Shown here: piece after piece, positions 16,516-25,983 of the stretch | Position numbering within the stretch: the first letter of the stretch is position 1 | Layout: each line of letters begins with the position of its first letter | Assembly: GCA_019455045.1 (NCBI GenBank) | Contig: JACFND010000019.1 | Coordinates: forward strand, 1-45,510 | Direction of reading: 5' to 3' | Source: Flavobacteriia bacterium | Lineage (GTDB): Bacteria > Bacteroidota > Bacteroidia > Flavobacteriales > Weeksellaceae | Length of the DNA stretch: 45,510 nt | The notes under the pieces: model-generated | What the model saw: the letters and a program-made list of their open reading frames with translations, nothing else | What the model was told of the DNA's origin: nothing | Database searches by the model: none | Position numbers and translations under genes: made by a program

Positions 16516-17733
16516 ATGAAAAATAAATTGGAAGAAGACAAATGTTCATTCTGCGGCAGAGGAAAAAGCGAAGTGAATTTGCTTGTTGCGGGGATTGAAG
16601 GACATATATGCGATCAGTGCATTGAACAGGCCTACGGCATTGTTCAGGAAGAGATTGCCTACAAAAGGAGCAAAGAACTGGTCAATCCGCTTCCATTGAA
16701 ATCGCCAAAAGAAATCAAAAAATTTCTGGACGACTACATCATTGGTCAGGACCATGCCAAAAAGGTTTTGTCGGTTGCGGTTTTCAATCATTACAAAAGA
16801 ATTTTGAATCCTACACTTGATCGGGATGAAGTTGAAATAGACAAATCAAATGTAGTTTTGGTCGGCGAAACCGGAAGCGGAAAAACGCTGCTTGCAAGAA
16901 CCATTGCGCGGATGCTGAATGTTCCGTTTGCGATTGTTGATGCCACCGTGCTGACAGAAGCCGGTTATGTGGGTGAAGATGTGGAAAGCATACTGACCCG
17001 ACTGCTTCAGGATGCAAATTACGATGTACATCTGGCAGAAAAGGGAATTGTATTTATCGATGAGATTGACAAAATTGCAAGAAAAAGCGACAATCCGTCG
17101 ATCACCCGTGATGTATCTGGCGAAGGCGTGCAGCAGGCAATGCTCAAAATCCTGGAAGGAACGGTTGTCAATGTACCGCCCAAAGGAGGCAGAAAACATC
17201 CGGATCAGAAATTTGTTGAAGTCAACACCAAGGACATACTGTTTATTGCAGGCGGTGCTTTTTCGGGCATCGAAAGACATATTGCAAACCGTTTGAATAC
17301 ACACATCATCGGATTTAAAAACGGTGAAATTTCAAGATTATCGGATGATTTGCTCAAAGAGGTTAACGCAATGGATTTGAGATCATTCGGTCTGATTCCG
17401 GAGCTGATCGGAAGACTGCCGGTGATAGCAAATCTGAATCCGCTGGATGCAGAAGCAATGAAGAAGATTCTGACCGAGCCGAAAAATGCTTTGATCAAAC
17501 AATACGAAAAGCTTTTTGCGCTCGACGGTGTAAAACTGACTGTTGGTGACGATGTGCTGGATTATATCGTTGAACGTGCCGACAGTCTGGGGCTTGGTGC
17601 CAGAGGTTTGAGATCGGTAACCGAGGAAATTTTCACAGAATTGATGTACACTGTGGATGAACTTCCAAAAGATTTCATTCTGACAAGAGAAATGATTGAG
17701 AAAGGCACAAATCTTAGAACTTTGAGTCAATAA
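16516..17733 (+). CDS. clpX: ATP-dependent Clp protease ATP-binding subunit
   Basis: 405 aa AAA+ unfoldase that feeds ClpP. It has a four-cysteine N-terminal zinc-binding domain (C10, C13, C32, C35), Walker A GETGSGKT (117-124), pore loop GYVGEDVE, Walker B VFIDEIDK, the conserved [22 protein letters not shown] stretch, and sensor-2 [10 protein letters not shown]. The ClpP-docking IGF loop is not exact in eye reading, but HIIGFKNGE is present. Full length for the family. Confidence 0.97.
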   Translation: MKNKLEEDKCSFCGRGKSEVNLLVAGIEGHICDQCIEQAYGIVQEEIAYKRSKELVNPLPLKSPKEIKKFLDDYIIGQDHAKKVLSVAVFNHYKRILNPTLDRDEVEIDKSNVVLVGETGSGKTLLARTIARMLNVPFAIVDATVLTEAGYVGEDVESILTRLLQDANYDVHLAEKGIVFIDEIDKIARKSDNPSITRDVSGEGVQQAMLKILEGTVVNVPPKGGRKHPDQKFVEVNTKDILFIAGGAFSGIERHIANRLNTHIIGFKNGEISRLSDDLLKEVNAMDLRSFGLIPELIGRLPVIANLNPLDAEAMKKILTEPKNALIKQYEKLFALDGVKLTVGDDVLDYIVERADSLGLGARGLRSVTEEIFTELMYTVDELPKDFILTREMIEKGTNLRTLSQ

Positions 17734-17779
17734 AAACCGAAATAAGTCAAAATAAATTTTAAGAATTTGAAAATTTATA

Positions 17780-17787
17780 TATATTTG
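17780..17787 (+). promoter_or_regulatory. Candidate -7 box TATATTTG of the T9SS cargo gene
   Basis: Perfect TAnnTTTG, 65 nt upstream of the ATG at 17853, leaving a leader of roughly 60 nt. Confidence 0.5.
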
Positions 17788-17852
17788 TCCAGATAAATTG
17801 TTTTAAACCTGTAAAGGAAATTAAAGAATTAATCCAACCTAAATATAATCGA

Positions 17853-19832
17853 ATGAGAACCAACTATTTACCACTTCTAATGGGCTTAGGTCTTTTATCC
17901 AGCCCCTGTTTTTCACAAAATGCATTTATTACAGGCACTACACCAATTGATGTAAAAGCTGAAACATTTGTGTATTTCGGTCAAAATTTAGAATTGACTT
18001 CAGGAGCCGATAATGGAACAACTGCAGTGATTACAAATTCAGGTAACATCAAGGTTGGCGGGACTTATACCAATGCAAGTGCCACCGGTGATAATTTTTA
18101 TAATACCTGGACTGATAATACATCTTACGGCCAGGTGATTATAGCTGATCAGGTACCGGCTGCCGGATATTTGGCAATGGAGAAAGGAGTTATCAATTCA
18201 ACTGCGTTTTCATGGGGCCAGTTTGCAATTCCGTTTAATTTTGGAAGTGCAAATGCAGCAATGACAACACTTTTTGGTGTTCCTTATTCAAACGGAGGCA
18301 ACAGATATTATGCATCAATGATGGTTTGGAACAATGAGGACGAACCAAGATTTGACCATCTGACATCATCGAGTGCAATCAATCCTACAGATTATGTGAT
18401 TCTTAACCTGACCTATAACAGCGCAGGCATCAAACCGATTATGGACAGCAACTCAAAGCTGACCTACAGAGGTATTCCTTCAAATATTCAGCACATTCCA
18501 AATCAGGGAAGTACAGCAATGTATATGCCCGGGACTCCATGGAGTACATGGAAAGACATGACCAATACTTATGGTGAGAAATTTTCAACTTATATAGATG
18601 ATCCGTTGAGAAATATATTGACTGAGGATAATTACGGTAAATATATTTATGAATACGGCAATCCTTATACTTCAAATCTGAATTTGGCTTATATAGGGAT
18701 GAATTCAACAGAGGGTTACGATGATGGCGTACAAATTGAAAACCTGGCCGGTGTTGGTCAGATTAATTCTGCCAATTGGGTATATGGAACCGGTCTGACA
18801 ACTTCAACCATGGTGAAAGCTACTTATAACGGAAGTAATCAATGGGCAGGTGATCCCGAATCACTGATCGTTAAACCGTTTGAACCTTTCCTGATAATTC
18901 TCAGTATACCTGATGAACAGCCTTCAATAACCTTTACGGACGGTTTGAAAACTTTTGCAATGCATGTTGGTGCAGATATTGACGGTAACTGGCCTCCATT
19001 TCCTTTAATTGGCGGAAAAACAAATCCGAATCAATCTGATAATCCTGTTGTTCAGGACGGATTCTATCAGGACGATTTTTATCAGTTGAGACTGAAACTG
19101 TATGACGAAGAAGGAAATGAAACCGGCAACCGTGTGATCATTGTTGTGAACGGTGAGGTTGAAAACGAAGTTCCAAACAGTTATGAAGCAGAATACTTTG
19201 ATTTTGAAGGCAGCGGTTTCTATCTGGCTCAGGAAAGAGCAGACGGTGGTCATGTGACTGCTTCTCAAAGAAAAATGGATATCAATGCAGTGAATGTTGA
19301 CTTTGTTGGAAAACCGATTCCAATGCTGTTTCACAGAACCGAAGGAGACAATACTTCATACAAAATCAAAGCTGAGCTGTTTCAGGGAAGTATCTTTAAC
19401 AAACTAAAAAACGAGAATGAGAATTTTAACGACGGCAATACCTTCTTTATTTATGATAATGAAACCGATCAGCTGGCCGAAGTGAAAAACGGATCAGTAT
19501 TCAATATCGAACCGATTCCGTTGAACGGACAGAAAAACAGATATGAAGTTTATTGGAACGAAGGTCCGACCGGTAAAGGAATGGGCACCAATGACGAACT
19601 TGCATCTGCAACCATTATATACAGAGACAATGACTCACATTTTGTGAAGTTCAGCGACAAATGGTCTTCTGCAGAAGTTAAAGTTTACGATATGAGCGGT
19701 AGAAATATCATGACTTTCGATAAAGTTGATACCAAAAATAATTTGGAAATCAAATTGGCTTCGAGAGGTGTTTATGCCGTAAAAATCAAATCAAACACCG
19801 GAGAGGTTTATACTCAAAAAATCATAAAATAA
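17853..19832 (+). CDS. Secreted protein with T9SS type A sorting tail
   Basis: 659 aa, no recognisable enzymatic domain. Signal peptide at residues 1-22 (MRTNYLPLLMGLGLLSSPCF, cut after SQ). The body is beta-rich and Asn/Thr/Gly-rich, with no internal repeats obvious by eye; it includes GNPYTSNLNLAYIGMN, a segment type common in Bacteroidota surface proteins (compare GNPYPSNLDLMQLY in the S8 protease). The C-terminal ~75 residues (VKVYDMSGRNIMTFDKV ... GVYAVKIKSNTGEV) are a type A T9SS sorting domain. Predicted surface-exposed or released. Followed 26 nt later by a 71-aa protein with a membrane-sorting-like tail. Confidence 0.85.
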   Translation: MRTNYLPLLMGLGLLSSPCFSQNAFITGTTPIDVKAETFVYFGQNLELTSGADNGTTAVITNSGNIKVGGTYTNASATGDNFYNTWTDNTSYGQVIIADQVPAAGYLAMEKGVINSTAFSWGQFAIPFNFGSANAAMTTLFGVPYSNGGNRYYASMMVWNNEDEPRFDHLTSSSAINPTDYVILNLTYNSAGIKPIMDSNSKLTYRGIPSNIQHIPNQGSTAMYMPGTPWSTWKDMTNTYGEKFSTYIDDPLRNILTEDNYGKYIYEYGNPYTSNLNLAYIGMNSTEGYDDGVQIENLAGVGQINSANWVYGTGLTTSTMVKATYNGSNQWAGDPESLIVKPFEPFLIILSIPDEQPSITFTDGLKTFAMHVGADIDGNWPPFPLIGGKTNPNQSDNPVVQDGFYQDDFYQLRLKLYDEEGNETGNRVIIVVNGEVENEVPNSYEAEYFDFEGSGFYLAQERADGGHVTASQRKMDINAVNVDFVGKPIPMLFHRTEGDNTSYKIKAELFQGSIFNKLKNENENFNDGNTFFIYDNETDQLAEVKNGSVFNIEPIPLNGQKNRYEVYWNEGPTGKGMGTNDELASATIIYRDNDSHFVKFSDKWSSAEVKVYDMSGRNIMTFDKVDTKNNLEIKLASRGVYAVKIKSNTGEVYTQKIIK

Positions 19833-19858
19833 AACCAACAACCTAAAACCATAGATTG

Positions 19859-20074
19859 ATGAAAAATAGAATTTTATTAACTCTGCTGATAATTTTGCTG
19901 CCGGTTATTGACCTTTTTGCACAGGTTCCCCCTCCACCTGATTATGGTGAAGACGCAGGAACGCCGGGGTCTCCGAGTACACCTATTGACCAATATGTGA
20001 TATTGCTGATTGCTGTCGGATTTATTTTCGCAGGATATTATCTGTGGAGACAGAAAAAATTGGTCAGTCAGTAA
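19859..20074 (+). CDS. Small PID-CTERM-like membrane protein
   Basis: 71 aa. Start ATG at 19859, preferred over TTG 19856. A signal peptide (MKNRILLTLLIILLPVIDLF, AQ) precedes a Pro/Gly-rich linker (PPPPDYGEDAGTPGSPSTP). A tripartite tail follows: the PID motif (STPIDQY), one transmembrane helix (VILLIAVGFIFAGYYLW) and a basic end (RQKK). The tail resembles the PID-CTERM protein-sorting domain annotated in Bacteroidota. It almost certainly shares the transcript of the T9SS cargo gene and ends at a terminator. Role unknown; no exosortase-type enzyme is in the window. Confidence 0.75.
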   Translation: MKNRILLTLLIILLPVIDLFAQVPPPPDYGEDAGTPGSPSTPIDQYVILLIAVGFIFAGYYLWRQKKLVSQ

Positions 20075-20101
20075 TTTGAGCAAATTTTATAACAATATTG
20101 C

Positions 20102-20135
20102 GCCCTTTCTTTTACCGGAAAGGGCTTTTGTTTTT
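20102..20135 (+). terminator. Rho-independent terminator
   Basis: Stem GCCCTTTC/GAAAGGGC (20102-20109 with 20118-20125), 8-nt loop, then TTTTGTTTTT. It ends the T9SS cargo/PID-CTERM unit. Confidence 0.9.
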
Positions 20136-20224
20136 GAATTAGCCGAACTGTCCTGATGTTTTTTAACAATGAACAGTAATAATATTTGCAGGAATCGAGT
20201 GAATTTCAATGAATAAATTTTATG

Positions 20225-20232
20225 TAATTTTG
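20225..20232 (+). promoter_or_regulatory. Candidate -7 box TAATTTTG of the TlpA-like gene
   Basis: Perfect TAnnTTTG, 18 nt upstream of the ATG at 20251. It may also serve the polysaccharide locus, since no other box is visible before 21603. Confidence 0.55.
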
Positions 20233-20250
20233 GACAAACATTTTTAAACA

Positions 20251-21555
20251 ATGAAGAATTTAATTTTTGGAATCCTGCTGCTGACTGCACCTGCTGTTTT
20301 CGGTCAGTTTAAAATCAGCGGCGAGATTAAAAACTATTCAGAGAAACCTGTAATGGTCAGAATGAACAAAGGAGCCGGCGACAAACTGGTCAATCGGGTG
20401 GAAACTGACAAAAACGGAAAATTTTCAATCAATATACCTCAGAAATACAGCGGTATTGTCAGTCTGACCAATCTGCAAAGATCATCTGCGATTGAAGTGC
20501 TGACCGACAATGAAGATGTGGACCTGACTGCAACCTATGCACCCGACGGTTCATTCAAAGAGATAGTTTTCAAAAAAGGAGCAAATGCGATCGGATTTCA
20601 GAATTATCAGAACTTTCAAAATCTGAATGATCTGAAGAATAATATTTTTCCTTTGCTGAAATCTCAGTATGATCCGGGCGACGAATTTTATCAGGCAGTC
20701 ACAAAAGAAGAAACAAGGATTTCAAAATTGAATCCTGCGGTTGAGCTTCCATTGTTAAAATATTATTCTCAGGTGAGTGAATTGGCCAATACGCAGGTAG
20801 ATAACAAATCCACTGCAGAAATCTATACCAACAAGATCCTGAGCCGTCTGAGCAGAGACAATGATTATCTGGAAGGAAGCGGATATCTGTCAACCCTTGT
20901 GTTGAATTACTTCAGATATTCAATCATCGGTGCAACCAGTCAGGAAGAAATCAATTCAACTGTTGAAAAGGAAATCGATCATCTGCTCGATGTTTCGGAT
21001 ATAGAAACACCGCGCGGCCAGAATGTACTTTCGGCCATCTTTATGGTGCTGCCAAAAGAACAGTTCGGAAGCATACTCGAAAAATATTATTCAAAAGCCA
21101 ATGATCTGACCTGTGAGATCACAGATGAACTGAGGTCAAATCTTGCGGCTCACAATATGACCGTCGGAAACAAAGTGCCCGACATCAAATTCAAAGAAGC
21201 TGTGAAAGGTTTCAAATCGCTTTATGATGTGAAGGCAAACCAAAAGATCATCATTTTCTGGGCATCATGGTGTCCGGCCTGCAGAGATGAAATGCCGTTT
21301 ATCAAGGAATATTATCAGAACTTTAAAAAAGAAGGCGGAGAGATTGTAGCCATTTCTCTCGATTTTGATCAGAACGAATTCAAAAATGCAACCAAAGATT
21401 TTGACTGGATCAATTATACCGAATTGTCACAGTGGGATACCCAGGGCGTTGAAGAATTCGGAGTCAGTTCAACACCGACGCTTTTCCTGGTTGACAAGGA
21501 CAACAAACTGATCAAAAAAGCCAGTCATATTTCAGAATTGCTCGAAACCAAATAA
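20251..21555 (+). CDS. TlpA-like thioredoxin family protein, exported
   Basis: 434 aa. Signal peptide 1-18 (MKNLIFGILLLTAPAVFG). An N-terminal beta domain (about 20-120) of the DUF4369 type follows, then a long helical middle region and a C-terminal thioredoxin fold. The active site is WCPAC (C341, C344), followed by STPTLFLVDKDNK with the cis-proline. It is expected to act as a periplasmic thiol reductase in the manner of TlpA/ResA. It lies 47 nt upstream of the polysaccharide locus with no terminator between, but a functional link is not evident. Confidence 0.9.
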   Translation: MKNLIFGILLLTAPAVFGQFKISGEIKNYSEKPVMVRMNKGAGDKLVNRVETDKNGKFSINIPQKYSGIVSLTNLQRSSAIEVLTDNEDVDLTATYAPDGSFKEIVFKKGANAIGFQNYQNFQNLNDLKNNIFPLLKSQYDPGDEFYQAVTKEETRISKLNPAVELPLLKYYSQVSELANTQVDNKSTAEIYTNKILSRLSRDNDYLEGSGYLSTLVLNYFRYSIIGATSQEEINSTVEKEIDHLLDVSDIETPRGQNVLSAIFMVLPKEQFGSILEKYYSKANDLTCEITDELRSNLAAHNMTVGNKVPDIKFKEAVKGFKSLYDVKANQKIIIFWASWCPACRDEMPFIKEYYQNFKKEGGEIVAISLDFDQNEFKNATKDFDWINYTELSQWDTQGVEEFGVSSTPTLFLVDKDNKLIKKASHISELLETK

Positions 21556-21602
21556 TCACATTACGGTTTCGGTTTGATGAAGGAACTGATCAAAATAAGC
21601 TT

Positions 21603-22517
21603 ATGCCGAGGATTATTAACTTTCATGACATTGATGACCGACAATGGTTTGAGGACACGCTTGATGTGATTCAGGATAAATTTGAGATCGTTCCGTTTTC
21701 TGAAATTAAAAAATTTTACAAAGGACAGTCAACTGCAAAAAATACGGTTCATCTGACGGTTGATGACGGCCATATTTCGACTTATACTCTGATTTATCCG
21801 GTGCTGAAGGAGAGAGGATTGACCGCTTCCATCTTTGTATCGCCAAAGGTAATCAGCGATCGGACAAATTTCTGGTATCTCGAATCGGCTGAATATGACA
21901 AACAGAAACTTCGTGAGTGCATATCGGAAGTTTTGAAACTGAATATTGAAAAGCTGAACGGGTTTTATCCCAGATCTGTGATGAAAACCCTTCGACTCGA
22001 TCAGAATTGGGAAGTCATTGAACTGTACCGTGAAAAATTTAATGAACCGATCAGAGATTGTCAGTATATCAATCCGGTTCAGCTGATCGAGCTTGAAAAA
22101 TCAGGTGTTTTTGACATCGGTGCACACACCATGAACCATCCGATTCTGGCAAATGAAACCGAACGGATTTCAAATTTTGAAATTGCAGAATCGGTTCGTA
22201 TGCTGTCAGAAATGCTGGGCAGGGAAGTCGATACTTTCGCTTATCCGAACGGCAGTCCTATTTTGGATTTTGGCAAAAGAGAAATGAATTTCGCAAAAGA
22301 TGCCGGAATCAAATATGCATTTTCGTTTTTGTTCAAAGATTTGAGCCGAAATGACGATCTGCTTTCGATTCCGAGATACGGTCTGCACCACGGAGACAAA
22401 GATTTTATCAGAAAAAAACTGACTTACGGACCGGTTTGGGAACCAATTAAAAGAATGTTTTTTTCAAACGAAGACAAATACAGAAAAAAGATTCAGAAGA
22501 ACCTCTTTCAAAACTAA
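21603..22517 (+). CDS. Polysaccharide deacetylase (NodB-type)
   Basis: 304 aa, carbohydrate esterase 4 fold. Motif 1 is LTVDDGH (catalytic and metal Asp pair) and motif 2 is GAHTMNHP (metal histidines); FAYPNG is the downstream conserved segment. It probably removes N-acetyl groups from a sugar of the locus product or its lipid-linked intermediate. There is no signal peptide, so a cytoplasmic substrate is likely. First gene of the polysaccharide locus; the next gene begins 2 nt after its stop. Confidence 0.85.
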   Translation: MPRIINFHDIDDRQWFEDTLDVIQDKFEIVPFSEIKKFYKGQSTAKNTVHLTVDDGHISTYTLIYPVLKERGLTASIFVSPKVISDRTNFWYLESAEYDKQKLRECISEVLKLNIEKLNGFYPRSVMKTLRLDQNWEVIELYREKFNEPIRDCQYINPVQLIELEKSGVFDIGAHTMNHPILANETERISNFEIAESVRMLSEMLGREVDTFAYPNGSPILDFGKREMNFAKDAGIKYAFSFLFKDLSRNDDLLSIPRYGLHHGDKDFIRKKLTYGPVWEPIKRMFFSNEDKYRKKIQKNLFQN

Positions 22518-22519
22518 AA

Positions 22520-23692
22520 ATGCCGTCAGAAAATTCAAATCAAAAGAAAAAGATACTGATCAGAATCGGTTCGCTTCGACACGGCGGAGCAGAGAAGGTG
22601 CTGATTACTTTTCTGAAAAATCTGCCCAAAGACAAATATGAAATCGATCTGCTGCTCAATCTCGGTTCGGGCAAATATCTTGCAGAAGTTCCGGATTGGG
22701 TCAATGTGCTTTATCTGAACAAAGGCGAAATGATTACCACCAATCGGCCGGTTGATCTGCCCAAAAAAGCGTGGCGAAATATCTATCAGCTGATTTTGAA
22801 GAAATTCCCGAAACTGCTGTACAAATACAAACTCAAAAATAAAAAATACGATATTGAATTTGCTGCGATTCACGGTTTCAGAGATGAGATTCTGAATTCG
22901 CCGTTGAAGGATTCAAAAAAAATCGTTTGGATTCACAATGATTTGAGAAAAACCGAATTTCACAATTATACCGATGATGAAATCAGGAAATTCTTTGGTT
23001 TTGATAAGATTCTGGTGATTTCTGATCATATCCGTCGGGATTTTGAAAATATGGCGAGAAATGAAGATGAGAAAAGCAGGATTCAAAGAATTTACAATCC
23101 GCTGGATACCGAAGAAATTATTTCAAAATCAAAAATGGAACAGTCCGAATATGATTTTGATTCCAACCGACCGGTTTTTGTTTCAATTGGAACTGTCTTT
23201 CCTCAAAAAGGTTTTGACCGTTTGCTGAAAGTTCACAAACGCCTTTTGAATGAAGGATTCAATCACAGACTGCTGATTGTCGGTGACGGTTATGATTTTG
23301 AAAATATCAAAAAACTCAAAACTGAGCTTGGATTGGATAAAACTTCGACAATGCTTGGTTTTGCGGACAATCCCTATCCGTATTTGAAACAGGCTGATTT
23401 CTTTGTGCTGTCTTCAAGATATGAAGGTTTTCCGACCGTTTTGTATGAAGCGATCACCTTGGCAAAACCGATTGTTGCAACCGATGTTTCGGGGGTTCGT
23501 GAAATGCTGAACGATGGCGAGCTCGGACTGATCGTTGAGAATTCCGAAGAAGGAATTTACAAGGGAATGAAACGCTTTCTGACCGAAGCCGAAACAGTTT
23601 CTGACTATCAAAACAAAATTGTTAAATTTACACAGCCGTTTTCACTTGAGAATTCGGTCAGAAAAATTCAGGAAATTATAGACCAGCTCTAA
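22520..23692 (+). CDS. Glycosyltransferase family 4 (GT-B)
   Basis: 390 aa. The N-terminal acceptor domain begins ILIRIGSLRHGGAEKVLITFL. The C-terminal GT-B nucleotide-sugar domain has FVSIGTVFPQKGFDRLL, LLIVGDGYDFENIKKL and the EX7E-type motif in YEGFPTVLYEA. Adds a sugar during repeat-unit assembly at the inner face of the membrane; donor and linkage cannot be read from sequence. Its TAA overlaps the next ATG (TAATG). Confidence 0.9.
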   Translation: MPSENSNQKKKILIRIGSLRHGGAEKVLITFLKNLPKDKYEIDLLLNLGSGKYLAEVPDWVNVLYLNKGEMITTNRPVDLPKKAWRNIYQLILKKFPKLLYKYKLKNKKYDIEFAAIHGFRDEILNSPLKDSKKIVWIHNDLRKTEFHNYTDDEIRKFFGFDKILVISDHIRRDFENMARNEDEKSRIQRIYNPLDTEEIISKSKMEQSEYDFDSNRPVFVSIGTVFPQKGFDRLLKVHKRLLNEGFNHRLLIVGDGYDFENIKKLKTELGLDKTSTMLGFADNPYPYLKQADFFVLSSRYEGFPTVLYEAITLAKPIVATDVSGVREMLNDGELGLIVENSEEGIYKGMKRFLTEAETVSDYQNKIVKFTQPFSLENSVRKIQEIIDQL

Positions 23693-24237
23693 TGCCGACT
23701 TTGATTCAACAGGACTGCTACAGAAAAACGGGAAAATACAGCAACATTTTCTATTGGAATGTCTGTTTTGATCCGGGGCTGAAATTTTTGTACTGGCTGA
23801 GAAAAGCACAAAAGACTTCAGCCAAAAGCCCGATCGGAATTTTTAACCGGCTGATGTTGAGAAGGTATCAGATCAAATACGGTTTTCAAATTTCAGCCAA
23901 AACCAAGATCGGCGGCGGACTTTATCTCGGTCATTGGGGAACGGTGGTCGTCAATCCGAAAGCCAAAATCGGAAAAAACTGCAATCTGGCGCACGGTGTC
24001 ACCATCGGTCAGACCAACAGAGGAGAAAAATCAGGTGTTCCCGAAATCGGTGATGATGTCTGGATCGGCACCAATGCAGTGATTGTCGGCGGTGTCAAAA
24101 TCGGAAACAATGTGCTGATTGCGCCAAACACCTACGTCAATCAGGATGTGGAAAGCGATTCGATCGCAGTCGGTAACCCGATGACGATCATCAAAAACGA
24201 AAAAGCAACCGAAGGCTATCTAAACAATAAGGTATGA
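23692..24237 (+). CDS. Serine acetyltransferase-like hexapeptide acyltransferase
   Basis: 181 aa left-handed beta-helix protein. Hexapeptide repeats span about 66-155 (TKIGGGLYLGHWGTVVVNPKAK and further), with the catalytic histidine in NLAHGVTIGQ. It resembles CysE and WcaB-type acetyltransferases; in this context O-acetylation of the polysaccharide is more likely than cysteine synthesis. Coupled by overlap to the genes on both sides (TAATG and ATGA). Confidence 0.85.
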   Translation: MPTLIQQDCYRKTGKYSNIFYWNVCFDPGLKFLYWLRKAQKTSAKSPIGIFNRLMLRRYQIKYGFQISAKTKIGGGLYLGHWGTVVVNPKAKIGKNCNLAHGVTIGQTNRGEKSGVPEIGDDVWIGTNAVIVGGVKIGNNVLIAPNTYVNQDVESDSIAVGNPMTIIKNEKATEGYLNNKV

Positions 24238-25226
24238 GTGATCGGCAAAAAGGATTGTTTGTGATTTCGCTCGACTTCGAACTGTTTTGGGGAATCCGCG
24301 ACAAATACGATTTTGATACATACGGTCAGAATGTGCTCGGCGTTTGGAAAGTGATCCCAAGGCTGCTCGAACTGTTTGACAAATACGGAATTCATGCAAC
24401 TTTTGCGACCGTCGGCTGTATGTTTTCTAAGAATTATGAAGATTTAAAAAATTACATTCCCGAACAAAAGCCGACCTACACAGATTCAAATCTTTCGCCT
24501 TACAATGGTTATACCGATGAATCGGTTTATCATGACCCCAGATATTATTTCGGAAAAAAACTGGTTGAACTTGTCAAAGCAAAAAGTCAGCATGAAATCG
24601 GCAGCCATACTTTTTCGCATTATTACGGTTTGGAACCCGGACAGACAAAGGCTCAGTTTGAGGCTGATATTGATGCAGCGGTGAAAATTGCAAAATCAAA
24701 CGGTATCGAATTGGAAACTTTGGTTTTTCCGAGACATCAGATCAATCCCGAATATTTGAAAATTCTTCCGTCAAAAGGAATCAATATTTATCGCGAAACT
24801 GAAAGATCATGGTTTCATTCTGCACAGCGCGGCGCCGATGAATCAATACTGAAAAGAGGTTTCAGATATCTCGATTATTTTTTTTGGATGGGCAGTCACC
24901 ATTGTCAGAATCTTGACGAACTGAAAAAAGGAGAATTGTATGCGATCAGAGCAGGCAGATGGCTGAGACCTTACAAAAAATCAGAAAGCAGATTTGATTT
25001 TCTAAAAATCAGAAGAATCAAAAAACAGTTGGATTATGCCGCAAAAAACGGAAAGATTTTCCATCTGTGGTTTCATCCGCACGACATCGGAATTAATCAT
25101 GAAATCAATTTTCAGATGCTTGAAGAAATCCTGAATCATTACAAAAAACTGAATCAGAAATATGGAATTCAGAGCATGAATATGAAGGAAGTCGTTGAAT
25201 TATACAAACAGAAATATGAGTCTTAA
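24234..25226 (+). CDS. Second polysaccharide deacetylase
   Basis: 330 aa, NodB-type. The first motif is modified: SLDFELFWG (D-x-E rather than the usual D-D). The second is EIGSHTFSHYYG. Both are typical of the subgroup found in polysaccharide loci. No signal peptide. Not a duplicate of the gene at 21603: the two differ in motifs and length. It overlaps the upstream gene by 4 nt and the downstream gene by 11 nt. Confidence 0.85.
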   Translation: MSDRQKGLFVISLDFELFWGIRDKYDFDTYGQNVLGVWKVIPRLLELFDKYGIHATFATVGCMFSKNYEDLKNYIPEQKPTYTDSNLSPYNGYTDESVYHDPRYYFGKKLVELVKAKSQHEIGSHTFSHYYGLEPGQTKAQFEADIDAAVKIAKSNGIELETLVFPRHQINPEYLKILPSKGINIYRETERSWFHSAQRGADESILKRGFRYLDYFFWMGSHHCQNLDELKKGELYAIRAGRWLRPYKKSESRFDFLKIRRIKKQLDYAAKNGKIFHLWFHPHDIGINHEINFQMLEEILNHYKKLNQKYGIQSMNMKEVVELYKQKYES

Positions 25227-25983
25227 AGTCGTGATGCTGACCGGTCAGGCTGTGTCTTCAAGATTTATGTACAACGGCCTTTCAAAAGATATTGAAATCG
25301 AAAAAGTCATCCGCGAACAGCCGGTTCCGATGAAAACCATCATGAAAAACCGTGCAAAAAAACTTGGTTGGTTCAATGTGAGCGGCCAGATTGCATTTGG
25401 TTTGCTGCTTTTGCCGATCATTCGAAACTTTTCAAAAAACAGAAAATCAGAAGTCATTCATAAACTGGGCTTAAATGATGCTGAAATCCCAACTGATAAA
25501 TTGATTGAAGTTCCGAGTGTGAATTCAGAACAGTCGATTCAAATCTTAAAAGAAATCAATCCGGATGTGGTGGTGGTGAACGGCTGCAGGATCGTTTCAC
25601 AAAAAGTGCTTTCGGCTGTCGATGCTGTGTTTATCAATACACACGAAGGCATCACACCTCGTTATCGCGGAATCCACGGTGCTTATTGGGCGCTTGCAAA
25701 TCGGGATGCCGAAAATTGCGGAGTGACCGTTCATCTGGTGGACAAAGGAGTGGATACCGGCGGAATTCTGTATCAGTCAATTGTCAAACCTGAAAAGAAA
25801 GACAATTTTACGACTTATCCGTATTATCAGACTGCGGCCGGAATTCCGCTGATGAAAAAAGCGATTGAAGCTATCGAAAACGGAAATTTAAAAACAGTTG
25901 AAATGCATTTGGAGAGCCGGATTTGGTATCATCCGACTTTGGCTCAGTATCTTTGGAATTATTTTACAAAAGGTGTCAAATAA
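25216..25983 (+). CDS. Formyltransferase family protein
   Basis: 255 aa with start ATG 25216 (a TTG at 25195 is also in frame). The formyltransferase catalytic triad is visible: Asn and His in VFINTHEGITPRYRG and Asp in VDKGVDTGGILY. Related enzymes use 10-formyltetrahydrofolate to N-formylate amino sugars or aminated sugar nucleotides. With two deacetylases in the same locus, formylation of a freed amino group is a reasonable inference. Confidence 0.85.
   Translation: MSLKVVMLTGQAVSSRFMYNGLSKDIEIEKVIREQPVPMKTIMKNRAKKLGWFNVSGQIAFGLLLLPIIRNFSKNRKSEVIHKLGLNDAEIPTDKLIEVPSVNSEQSIQILKEINPDVVVVNGCRIVSQKVLSAVDAVFINTHEGITPRYRGIHGAYWALANRDAENCGVTVHLVDKGVDTGGILYQSIVKPEKKDNFTTYPYYQTAAGIPLMKKAIEAIENGNLKTVEMHLESRIWYHPTLAQYLWNYFTKGVK

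Noticed and set aside
16861..16890. Altered Walker A (GETGSGKT) in ClpX as a defect
   Set aside because: The second position of the loop is variable and all catalytic residues (GSGKT, Walker B, sensor 2) are intact.
23692..24237. Housekeeping cysE
   Set aside because: The enzyme resembles CysE, but translational coupling on both sides within the polysaccharide locus favours sugar O-acetylation.
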